Part shown: one piece after another, positions 16,572-23,628 of the stretch
How positions within the stretch are numbered: position 1 is the first letter of the stretch
Layout of the letters: each line of letters opens with the position of its first letter
Assembly: GCA_000433675.1 (NCBI GenBank)
Contig: FR893537.1
Span: forward strand, 1-58,821
Origin: Clostridium sp. CAG:433
Lineage (GTDB): Bacteria > Bacillota_I > Bacilli_A > RF39 > UBA660
Direction: 5' to 3'
DNA length: 58,821 bases
Program-made: the position numbers and the translations under genes
Notes under the pieces: generated by a model
What the model saw: only the letters and a program-made list of their open reading frames with translations
Database searches by the model: none
What the model was told of the DNA's origin: nothing

Positions 16572-16707
16572 TTAAAACACATCCTTAACTATTAATCACT
16601 TATTCTATTTTATCAGAAATTAGTATTTTTTTAAATGATTTAGATAAAAAAAGTTAAAATATGTATAAAGTATATTTACTTTTTGTTATAATATTTATGG
16701 TGATAGT

Positions 16708-17685
16708 ATGGCAGGAACAATAACTCATGCATATTTTGCATTAGATGTATATAATAAATTTGATGATAAACTAAAGGAAAGACTAAAAAATTATAAAGAA
16801 AACTTAAAAACTTATTCACAAGGACCAGATATATTATTTTTTTCTATTAATTATAAAAACTTTAAAAAGGTAAAAAAAATAGGTAACTATGTTCATAAAC
16901 ATAATACTAGAGATTTTTTTATAAATATGGTGTCTTATATAAAAGAAAATAATTTAGAAAATAATAATGATGTACTTACTTTTTTATACGGTTATATAAT
17001 GCATTATGCACTGGATACAAAAGTTCATCCTTATGTAATACATAAAGCGGGTATATTTAATAAAAAGAAAAAAGATACATATAAATATAATTCAAAACAT
17101 AGTGATATTGAAAGTTATATTGATGCATATATGATTAATTATCATGAAAATATGAAACCTAATAAATTTAAAATACACAAATTTTGTTTTAATAATAATA
17201 AAATTTCTAAAGACTTATCCACAGTAATTGACTATACTTTTGATAAAACATATGGTTTTAAAAAGTTATCCACATATTATAAACAAGGTTTATTTTTTAT
17301 GAAACATTCCTATCATTTTTTAAGATATGATCCTCATGGAATAAAGAATAAATTATATAGATTTATTGATAAGCTTCATCCAAGAAGTATTAAAGATTTT
17401 TATCCTATTACTTATTCTTACAAATTGGATAAGAATGATTATTACTTAAATTTATGTAATAATGAGTGGTGTCATCCTAGATATAATAATGAAGTTTATA
17501 CTGAATCATTTATTGATTTATATAATAATGCTGTGGATAATGCAGTTTATATGATTAATAAAGTTAATGAAGTACTATTTGAAAATAAAGATATAAAAAT
17601 ATTAAATGATGTATTCTTAAATTTATCTTTAACCAGTGGAAAAGAATGTAATGATAAAGGAAAAAATAGATATTTTGAATATTAA
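16708..17685 (+). CDS. Zinc-dependent phospholipase C-like protein
   Basis: 325 residues of the zinc-dependent phospholipase C/S1-P1-nuclease-like fold. Metal-binding residues visible in the first 110 residues are H7 (TITHAYF), D41 (GPDILFF), H63/H65 (YVHKHN), H99 and D103 (IMHYALD) and H107. No signal peptide is seen, so it is probably intracellular, unlike secreted clostridial PLC. Short cytoplasmic relatives are common in Firmicutes and their substrate is unknown. It is divergent from parA. Its coding sequence carries three perfect DnaA boxes. Confidence 0.8.
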   Translation: MAGTITHAYFALDVYNKFDDKLKERLKNYKENLKTYSQGPDILFFSINYKNFKKVKKIGNYVHKHNTRDFFINMVSYIKENNLENNNDVLTFLYGYIMHYALDTKVHPYVIHKAGIFNKKKKDTYKYNSKHSDIESYIDAYMINYHENMKPNKFKIHKFCFNNNKISKDLSTVIDYTFDKTYGFKKLSTYYKQGLFFMKHSYHFLRYDPHGIKNKLYRFIDKLHPRSIKDFYPITYSYKLDKNDYYLNLCNNEWCHPRYNNEVYTESFIDLYNNAVDNAVYMINKVNEVLFENKDIKILNDVFLNLSLTSGKECNDKGKNRYFEY

Positions 17686-17710
17686 TGTATAAAATTTAAA
17701 GTTATCCACA
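17215..17710. other. Cluster of four perfect DnaA boxes
   Basis: TTATCCACA occurs at 17215-17223, 17266-17274 and 17702-17710 and as its reverse complement at 17532-17540. Three are inside the phospholipase-like gene and one is in the short gap after it, close to parAB. Outside this cluster I found only three other exact copies in the window (5095-5103, 7320-7328, 49235-49243). No AT-rich unwinding element or dnaA gene is adjacent. It may be a DnaA-titration or regulatory site rather than oriC. Confidence 0.5.
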
Positions 17711-17729
17711 ACATATTAATGGTGATAAT

Positions 17730-17957
17730 ATGTTTAATGGATTTAGAGTTTTAAATAAAAATTATATTTATTTATTTTTAGATAATAAATATGAATTTGC
17801 TAGTGACATTAATACAAGAAGAAAGAAAGAAAATACTATAATTTCTGAATGTAAAAATTACCTTATTGGTCATAATCTTTCTTTTAATGACAAATTATAC
17901 TTTGTATCTAATGGAGTTGTTATTGGTTATATTACTAAAGATAAATTGACTGAGTAA
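17730..17957 (+). CDS. Small hypothetical protein
   Basis: 75 residues with no membrane segment and no family I recognise. The sequence alternates short hydrophobic strands with polar turns (FRVLNKNYIYLFLDNKYEF, then DKLYFVSNGVVIGYITKDKL), suggesting a small beta-rich domain. A TGGTGAT ribosome site lies before the ATG. It follows the phospholipase-like gene by 44 bases, and that gap contains a DnaA box. The two are probably co-transcribed. Confidence 0.55.
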   Translation: MFNGFRVLNKNYIYLFLDNKYEFASDINTRRKKENTIISECKNYLIGHNLSFNDKLYFVSNGVVIGYITKDKLTE

Positions 17958-17989
17958 TTTTTAGTTATTATACTGAAATATAATAAAAA

Positions 17990-18009
17990 GAACACATATA
18001 TATGTGCTC
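17990..18009 (-). terminator. Intrinsic terminator of rplM-rpsI
   Basis: On the minus strand an 8-bp stem (GAGCACAT with ATGTGTTC, one G-U pair) is followed by TTTTTATT. It lies 14 bases after the rpsI stop. The T run on the plus side may also help end transcription of the small gene upstream. Confidence 0.7.
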
Positions 18010-18022
18010 TTTTTTTGCAATA

Positions 18023-18439
18023 TTAACGTTTACTGAATTGTGGTGCCTTACGTGCTTTCTTAAGACCTGGTTTCTTACGTTCTTTAATTCTTGAATCTCT
18101 TGTAATAAATCCTTTAGCTTTTAATATTCTTCTAAATGAAGTTTCGCTTGATGGATCTGTATTTTTATCATATTCTAATAATGCTCTTGTAATTCCTAAA
18201 CGGATTGCTCCAGTTTGTCCTGAGAATCCTCCACCTTTTACTTCTACATTGATATCAAATTTATCTAATGTATTAGTTGCTTCTAGTGGTTGTTTTAAAT
18301 CCATAACTAATGTTGGAAATGGTAAATATTCATTAACATCTCTACCATTAATAGTGATATTTCCTTTACCAGATGTCATTCTAACCTTTGCTATTGAAGA
18401 TTTACGATGACCTGTACCATAATAAATTTTATTTGCCAT
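18023..18439 (-). CDS. rpsI: 30S ribosomal protein S9
   Basis: 138 residues of S9. GTGHRKSSIAKVRM at the start, GKGNITINGRDVNEYLPF, GGGFSGQTGAIRLGITRAL and the basic C-terminus ending KAPQFSKR are diagnostic. The C-terminal tail reaches the P-site tRNA; the last two residues KR are conserved. It follows rplM by 11 bases in the usual rplM-rpsI operon. Confidence 0.97.
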   Translation of the reverse strand: MANKIYYGTGHRKSSIAKVRMTSGKGNITINGRDVNEYLPFPTLVMDLKQPLEATNTLDKFDINVEVKGGGFSGQTGAIRLGITRALLEYDKNTDPSSETSFRRILKAKGFITRDSRIKERKKPGLKKARKAPQFSKR

Positions 18440-18450
18440 AATTTTCCTCC

Positions 18451-18882
18451 TTAGTCTACTTTCATTTCTTTTGGTTGTTGAGCAATATGTTTATGTTCGT
18501 TTCCTCTATAAACAAATAGTTTTTTACCCATTTTACGACCAAGTCTATTATGAGGAAGCATTCCCTTAATAGCTCTTTCCATCATTTCTTCAGGATATTG
18601 TTCAAGCATTACTTTAGCTGTTCTTTCTCTTAATCCACCAGTGTATCCACTGTGATTATAATACATTTTTTGATCAAGTTTATTTCCTGTAAGTTTAACC
18701 TTATCAGCATTGATTACTATTACATAATCTCCACAATCAACATTAGGTGTATATATTGCTTTGTGTTTTCCACGTAATACATTAGCAGCTTTTGTTGCAA
18801 CTCTACCTAAACTGATACCTGTTGCATCAATAACATACCAATCACGTTTGATTTCGGCTGGTTTTGCCATAAATGTTTTCAT
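18451..18882 (-). CDS. rplM: 50S ribosomal protein L13
   Basis: 143 residues of L13, an early assembly protein of the large subunit. MKTFMAKPAEIKRDWYVIDA, the LGRVATKAANVLRGKHK segment, DYVIVINADKVKLTG and GMLPHNRLGRKM identify it. It heads rplM-rpsI. It has a sigma-A promoter and a folded leader resembling the L13 leader, where L13 itself represses translation. Confidence 0.97.
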   Translation of the reverse strand: MKTFMAKPAEIKRDWYVIDATGISLGRVATKAANVLRGKHKAIYTPNVDCGDYVIVINADKVKLTGNKLDQKMYYNHSGYTGGLRERTAKVMLEQYPEEMMERAIKGMLPHNRLGRKMGKKLFVYRGNEHKHIAQQPKEMKVD

Positions 18883-18902
18883 AAATTTCTTCCCTTTCTC
18901 TC

Positions 18903-18937
18903 ATAGATTAACCTCCCACAGTCAATCTATATGTGGG
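18903..18937 (-). promoter_or_regulatory. L13-type ribosomal leader RNA with interleaved (pseudoknot) pairing
   Basis: In the leader of rplM two complementary pairs interleave. Bases 18903-18909 (ATAGATT) pair with 18924-18930 (AATCTAT), and 18915-18920 (CCCACA) pair with 18932-18937 (TGTGGG). In mRNA order this is A-B-A'-B', a pseudoknot or two exclusive stems. The GACTGTGGGAGGTT stretch resembles the L13 leader family known from Firmicutes, which mediates feedback by L13. Confidence 0.65.
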
Positions 18938-18961
18938 GTTTTTATAAATGTACCAATTAAA

Positions 18962-18990
18962 ATTGTACTAGACTTTGTTTATAAAGTCAA
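18962..18990 (-). promoter_or_regulatory. Sigma-A promoter of rplM-rpsI
   Basis: On the minus strand TTGACT (rev. comp. of 18985-18990) and TACAAT (rev. comp. of 18962-18967) are separated by 17 bases. It lies between the cdaR terminator and the L13 leader. Confidence 0.72.
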
Positions 18991-19004
18991 TAAATAAAAG
19001 AAAA

Positions 19005-19027
19005 AAATCGCTATTTTTCAGCGATTT
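19005..19027 (-). terminator. Intrinsic terminator of cdaA-cdaR
   Basis: Stem arms 19005-19012 and 19020-19027 (AAATCGCT on one side, AGCGATTT on the other) with a 7-base loop and a T-rich run on the minus strand. The cdaR stop codon lies within the hairpin. Confidence 0.78.
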
Positions 19028-20342
19028 TTATTATAGTTTTAGTTACTTTTGATGAATATTTAACTTTTGGATCAGTTCCTTTAACTTTTATTTCAACTTC
19101 ATGATCTCCAGCACCAAGTCCTTCAAGGTCTACATATGCTTCTACATCAGATGAAGTTATATTTTTAATTATTGATTCAACACCTTTTAATATAACTGTT
19201 ACTTCTGTTGCATTTTCACTTGTTGCTTGTGCAGTATAATTAGATCCTAAGTTTACAACCCCAAGTTTTACACCAGATAATTCTGTTGTAACTTCATCAT
19301 CAAGTTCTACCTTAGCAGTTACTACTTTTTCTGATATTTCTCTAATACCTGCTGGTTTCTTTATTGTAACTGTATAATCTTTATTAGATTTTAAGTTATT
19401 AACATCTATTTTAACTTTTATACTATTTGTATTATCAAGAACTTTTGAACTACCATATATTGTAACTTTTTGAACACTTGATGTAATATTCTTTATTGCT
19501 TTACCAAATATAACATTTCCAGTTGGTTCTATTTCAAGAGGTACTGTTTTACTTGGTGATTCTATTTCTATTGTTGCGGTTACTTTAGATGGAACCATTT
19601 CAACATCAACTTTTGCACCATTTTCATCATAAGCAATTAAAGGTATATCTTTAAGTGTATTTGTTCCTGATTTTGGATCTACCATATTGCTTACATTTAT
19701 TAATGCTTTTATTGTTGATACTTTTGACAAACTATCTTCTGTACCTTTTATAATTACTTCATCTGTATCAAGTTTAGTATTATTTATTGCAAGTTTTGAA
19801 TCTAATTTATTTAAGTTTACTATATCAGATTCTACACTTCTTGTTTCAGATTTTTTTGAACTAACAACAACTGTTACTTCTGATGGATCTAATTTATATT
19901 CAACAGATGTTATTGATTGTTTATATTTCAAATTTACTTTATGAACACCTGGTTTTAAATCGCTTAAATCAACATTAACATCTTGCGTTGGAAGTTGTTT
20001 TGCTAAATAAAGATTTGCTTTTGTACCAATTAATGTTATATCAACTGTTTCAGGAAGTCCTTCAACAACATATTCTTCATCATTATAAGTTGCAGAAAGT
20101 GGTATATCATATAATACTTCAGCATTTTTTTCCAGTAATGTAGTATTTTGTCTATCAATTATAACAAATACTATAACTGCAAGTACTAATGATAAAATTA
20201 TCATACTACTCTTCTTTGATAAAGCCTTCTCTAAAGGTTTATCAGATAATTTTAATTTTTCTCCAATTGACACAAAAAACTTTGTTATTGGAACTATTAT
20301 TTTTTTATCTATAAATCTTAAAAATCTCTTAATTAATTTCAT
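19011..20342 (-). CDS. cdaR: CdaR, YbbR-domain regulator of c-di-AMP cyclase
   Basis: 443 residues. One membrane helix at about 47-63 follows a ~45-residue basic N-terminal part. Outside the membrane come about four repeated YbbR domains of ~80-90 residues each, with PSKVTATIEI- and DPSEVTVVV-like ends. CdaR sits on the outer face and modulates the diadenylate cyclase CdaA. Its start overlaps cdaA by 14 bases. In Bacillus and Listeria glmM follows; here the next gene is rplM and a terminator intervenes. Confidence 0.9.
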   Translation of the reverse strand: MKLIKRFLRFIDKKIIVPITKFFVSIGEKLKLSDKPLEKALSKKSSMIILSLVLAVIVFVIIDRQNTTLLEKNAEVLYDIPLSATYNDEEYVVEGLPETVDITLIGTKANLYLAKQLPTQDVNVDLSDLKPGVHKVNLKYKQSITSVEYKLDPSEVTVVVSSKKSETRSVESDIVNLNKLDSKLAINNTKLDTDEVIIKGTEDSLSKVSTIKALINVSNMVDPKSGTNTLKDIPLIAYDENGAKVDVEMVPSKVTATIEIESPSKTVPLEIEPTGNVIFGKAIKNITSSVQKVTIYGSSKVLDNTNSIKVKIDVNNLKSNKDYTVTIKKPAGIREISEKVVTAKVELDDEVTTELSGVKLGVVNLGSNYTAQATSENATEVTVILKGVESIIKNITSSDVEAYVDLEGLGAGDHEVEIKVKGTDPKVKYSSKVTKTIIKIAEK

Positions 20343-21150
20343 CTATGTCATCCTCCTCATCACTTTCTACTACAAATGTTTCAGATTTTGGCATTAATTC
20401 ATCTAAAATCATTAATTTTAATTCATCAACTGATAGATTGTAATTTAATTTACCACCTACAGCAAGTGATACTCTACCAGTTTCTTCAGAAACAATTATT
20501 GCTAAACAGTCAGATTCTTCTGATATACCTATAGCAGCTCTATGACGAGTACCTAGTCTTTTACTAAATTTCATATCAACTGTTGTTGGGAATACTGCTC
20601 CTGCACATGATATTTTATCACCTTGTATTATTACACCACCATCATGAAGTGGATTGTCTGGGAAGAATATTGCATCTAGTAATTCATTTGATATTTCTGC
20701 ATATATTTTTTTACTTCTTTCAATATATTCAGATAATGATGTATCTCTTTCTATAACTATTAAAGCACCTATTCTATTTTTTCTTAAATAATCAACTGAT
20801 AAACCAATTTCAGAAACTAATCTTTCTCTTTCTGATACTGATAATACTTTATGCCTACCAAGTAAATGTGTTTTACCAAGTTGTTCAAGTACATTTCTAA
20901 TTTCTGGTTGAAATATAATTATAATTGCTATTGGTCCCCATGATATAACATATTCAAATAATAATCCTATTGTTGTAAGACCAAAATAATCGCTTATAAG
21001 TTTTATAACTATTATTGCTAGTATTCCTTTAAATAGAAGCGAAAACTTAACATTCTTTCTAACATTTTTAAGTATGTAATAAAATACAACCCATACCAAA
21101 CATATATCTATTATTTTTTTTAATATAGTTACAATATTTTCAAAATTCAT
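20329..21150 (-). CDS. cdaA: Diadenylate cyclase CdaA
   Basis: 273 residues: three N-terminal membrane helices (about 5-80) and a cytoplasmic DAC domain that makes c-di-AMP from two ATP. The catalytic motifs are HDGGVII (D170) and GTRHRAAIGISE (R202-H203-R204). The usual DGA is DGG here, a variant that occurs in some homologues. SEETGRVSLAVGG completes the domain. c-di-AMP controls potassium and osmolyte uptake and cell-wall homeostasis, which fits the nearby wall genes. It is coupled to cdaR. Confidence 0.94.
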   Translation of the reverse strand: MNFENIVTILKKIIDICLVWVVFYYILKNVRKNVKFSLLFKGILAIIVIKLISDYFGLTTIGLLFEYVISWGPIAIIIIFQPEIRNVLEQLGKTHLLGRHKVLSVSERERLVSEIGLSVDYLRKNRIGALIVIERDTSLSEYIERSKKIYAEISNELLDAIFFPDNPLHDGGVIIQGDKISCAGAVFPTTVDMKFSKRLGTRHRAAIGISEESDCLAIIVSEETGRVSLAVGGKLNYNLSVDELKLMILDELMPKSETFVVESDEEDDIDEIN

Positions 21151-21159
21151 ATAATCCTC

Positions 21160-21858
21160 CTAAACTACATTGTTCTTTTTATTCTTTATATATACAAATA
21201 ACACTATAGAACTAATTATAATAACAAGTCCCACTGCTATAATAACTCCATAATGAATATTATAAGTTTCATTGTTAACATTTATGTTAATTTCATCTTT
21301 TTTGTTTCCTTCTTTATATGAAAATTCTATAGTTTTATAATCAGAATCTTTTTTAATATTCCATGTATACGTATTACCATTTACTTTGTCTGCATTATTA
21401 CTAGTAACTTCAAATGGAATAGTAATATTAACTGTTATATCATCATAAAGTAGCGAATAATTAGTATCTGATGATAATAGTTCTTTCTGCTCTGCGCTAA
21501 ATGTAATTATATTTCCATCTTTTGTTACATTTACATTATCAAATACATCACTTGAAAACTCTGATGCATAATCATTTATATCTTCATGAGATGTTATTGC
21601 AGTTGCATAGGTATTATAGTCATCTTCTCTTGATGTAAGTGTAATATCTTCACCATTTCTTTTAAACATATCATATAAATAATTAACAGCTTGTTTGCCC
21701 TTCTGTTTAGTAAGTGCTTCCATTCTTTTTGTTTTTTCTGTTGCGACTACTTTTTCACTCACAGTAAAATCATCATTTAAAGTAAGATCATATTCTACTG
21801 AACAACCTGAAAGCAAAAGAATTAGACATAGGAATATAAATATTTTTATTTTTTTCAT
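21160..21858 (-). CDS. Lipoprotein with C-terminal membrane anchor (LppM-like)
   Basis: 232 residues. A lipoprotein signal peptide ends in LLLSGCS with the lipidated cysteine at 19. The extracellular part starts VEYDLTLNDDFTVSEKV, resembling the LppM domain, and a second hydrophobic helix lies at about 205-225 with a basic tail. It is thus tethered at both ends. It precedes cdaA by 9 bases and is likely in the same transcript. A link to c-di-AMP signalling is only contextual. Confidence 0.75.
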   Translation of the reverse strand: MKKIKIFIFLCLILLLSGCSVEYDLTLNDDFTVSEKVVATEKTKRMEALTKQKGKQAVNYLYDMFKRNGEDITLTSREDDYNTYATAITSHEDINDYASEFSSDVFDNVNVTKDGNIITFSAEQKELLSSDTNYSLLYDDITVNITIPFEVTSNNADKVNGNTYTWNIKKDSDYKTIEFSYKEGNKKDEININVNNETYNIHYGVIIAVGLVIIISSIVLFVYIKNKKNNVV

Positions 21859-21940
21859 AACTCACTTCCTATTTAACTAAATTTTCTTTAGTACTATAAA
21901 ATTATATCATATTTTTTACGCTTTTACACTATTACAAAAT

Positions 21941-21960
21941 AAAAAGGTATTAACCTTTTT
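21941..21960 (-). terminator. Intrinsic terminator of the repeat-rich membrane protein gene
   Basis: An 8-bp stem AAAAAGGT / ACCTTTTT with loop ATTA, overlapping the end of the coding sequence. A T-rich run follows on the minus strand. Confidence 0.6.
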
Positions 21961-23011
21961 AAAAAATATTTGTATAGTTGTCTTCTTCATCATTATTCAT
22001 TGAAGATAATTTTTTCATTATTTTATCAAGTTCATCATCTGATGAATATTTTGGTTCAATTTCTACTTTTTCTTTTTGAACACTTGTATTTATTTTAATA
22101 TTTGGTTTATTACTAAAAATATTATCTGTTTCTTCTTTATTATCCATTTTAACATTAGTTGATGGTTTCGCTTTATCAACATCTGATAATATTTCTAATA
22201 ATGATTTACTGTTACTATAAGTATTATTTCCTGCATTTTTCATTATTTCAGCATCTGGATCTTTTGGCTCTATTAAATTTGAACTTATAGTTTTTTCTTC
22301 TGGCTTAGTATTTATACTATTTAAATCAAAGCTAAAATTAATTGGTTCTGTTATTTCATCTGGAGTATTAGTATTATCTACTTTTGGTTCTTTTATAGAA
22401 ACTTCATTATTTGTTGAAGCTTTATCTGCACTATTTAAATCATTTATTCCTATTATTGGAGTATCATTACTTAAAACTTCTGGTTGTTCTATGTTATTTA
22501 TAGATTCATTTTTAGTATCTAGATCAACACTAATTGGTCCAGTTATTTCTCCGTTATCGTTTACAAAACTATTATTTAATGGTTTTGATTCTTCAGTTTT
22601 AGGTTCAATATTTTCTGATTTTGTTTTTATGCTATCTAAATCGAAATTAAAGTTAATTGGCTCTGTTATTTCATCTTTTATTTCATTAGAAGTAGGATTT
22701 ACTGTTTCAGTTTCTACTGGCTGAGTTACCTTATTAATATTGTCATCAATAATTAAATTTTCTGTTTTTTCTTCAAATGGTTTTGTCATAATATCTTCTT
22801 TTTTGTCTATTGAAATATTATTAACAGCGATGTTACTTTGTGCCTCTTTTGCCATTGTTTCATTTTTAACATCTTTCCTTACCTTCTTAGATTTAACACT
22901 ATTATCTATAAGATATCCAATTAAGACAAGTATTAAAAATACACATATACCTATTAATAAATAGGTATTATCATTAATAAATTTCATAATATTATTTAAT
23001 GTTTCATTCAT
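21959..23011 (-). CDS. Hypothetical membrane protein with long acidic repeat-bearing tail
   Basis: 350 residues. One membrane helix at about 17-35 is followed by a basic patch (KSKKVRKDVK), which predicts a cytoplasmic C-terminal tail. The tail of ~300 residues is rich in Asn, Glu, Ser, Thr and Pro and looks disordered. It carries three imperfect copies of a short motif, ITEPINFNFDL (about 115-125), ITGPISVDLD (156-165) and ITEPINFSFDL (220-230). Two short helical stretches near the C-terminus (SLLEILSDVD and DELDKIMKKLSSM) could be docking helices. I know no family. It is monocistronic. Confidence 0.65.
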   Translation of the reverse strand: MNETLNNIMKFINDNTYLLIGICVFLILVLIGYLIDNSVKSKKVRKDVKNETMAKEAQSNIAVNNISIDKKEDIMTKPFEEKTENLIIDDNINKVTQPVETETVNPTSNEIKDEITEPINFNFDLDSIKTKSENIEPKTEESKPLNNSFVNDNGEITGPISVDLDTKNESINNIEQPEVLSNDTPIIGINDLNSADKASTNNEVSIKEPKVDNTNTPDEITEPINFSFDLNSINTKPEEKTISSNLIEPKDPDAEIMKNAGNNTYSNSKSLLEILSDVDKAKPSTNVKMDNKEETDNIFSNKPNIKINTSVQKEKVEIEPKYSSDDELDKIMKKLSSMNNDEEDNYTNIF

Positions 23012-23094
23012 TTTATTCGCTCCCTTTTATTCTAAATACATTTTAACATTAATAAATTAAATTGTAAACAAAAATCAAAAAAAAAGAGATTAAA

Positions 23095-23628
23095 CTAATA
23101 AGACATATACTCATCCATAAGTATAACCTTATTATTTTTTAAACTCTCTTTAACATTTATTATTCTTTGATTTGATGAACCTCTAAATTTAAGTTTAAAA
23201 TTTTTCTTATCTATTTCAAATTTACCATCTACCAAAACATCTATATATGATATTAATTCTTTTGTTTCTTCATATTTATTACACATATCTTCTAATATGT
23301 CGGTATCAAATGTATAGCCTGAAAAACACCATATTGTTTTATTTGGTAATTTTTTTCTTATTCTTCTTAAAAGAGGTAATATTCCTTTTTGATTAACATA
23401 TTCAAATGGTTCACCACCTAAAATAGTTATTCCTTCTATATAATCTGGTTTTAAAAGTTCAATTATTTTATCTTCTTCTTTTTGTGTATATTCATGTCCA
23501 TATTTAAAGTCCCAGGCCTCTTCGTTAAAGCATCCTTTGCATTTATGAGTACATCCACTTACAAATAAGGATACTCTAACGCCTGGTCCATTTGCAACAT
23601 CAACTTTTTTTATATCTGCATAATACAT
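23095..23628 (-). CDS. nrdG: Anaerobic ribonucleotide reductase activating enzyme NrdG
   Basis: A 177-residue radical-SAM activase that installs the glycyl radical on NrdD. The cluster motif is C26-x3-C30-x2-C33 in SGCTHKCKGCFNEEAWDF. GGEPFEYVNQ gives the SAM-binding GGE. Start overlaps the nrdD stop by one base (TAATG), so the two are translationally coupled. Length is normal for the class III activase. Confidence 0.96.
   Translation of the reverse strand: MYYADIKKVDVANGPGVRVSLFVSGCTHKCKGCFNEEAWDFKYGHEYTQKEEDKIIELLKPDYIEGITILGGEPFEYVNQKGILPLLRRIRKKLPNKTIWCFSGYTFDTDILEDMCNKYEETKELISYIDVLVDGKFEIDKKNFKLKFRGSSNQRIINVKESLKNNKVILMDEYMSY

Noticed and set aside
17215..17710. Replication origin at the DnaA-box cluster
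   Set aside because: Boxes lie mostly in a coding gene, there is no dnaA/dnaN or clear AT-rich unwinding region, and most genes stay on the minus strand on both sides, so no fork reversal is visible.
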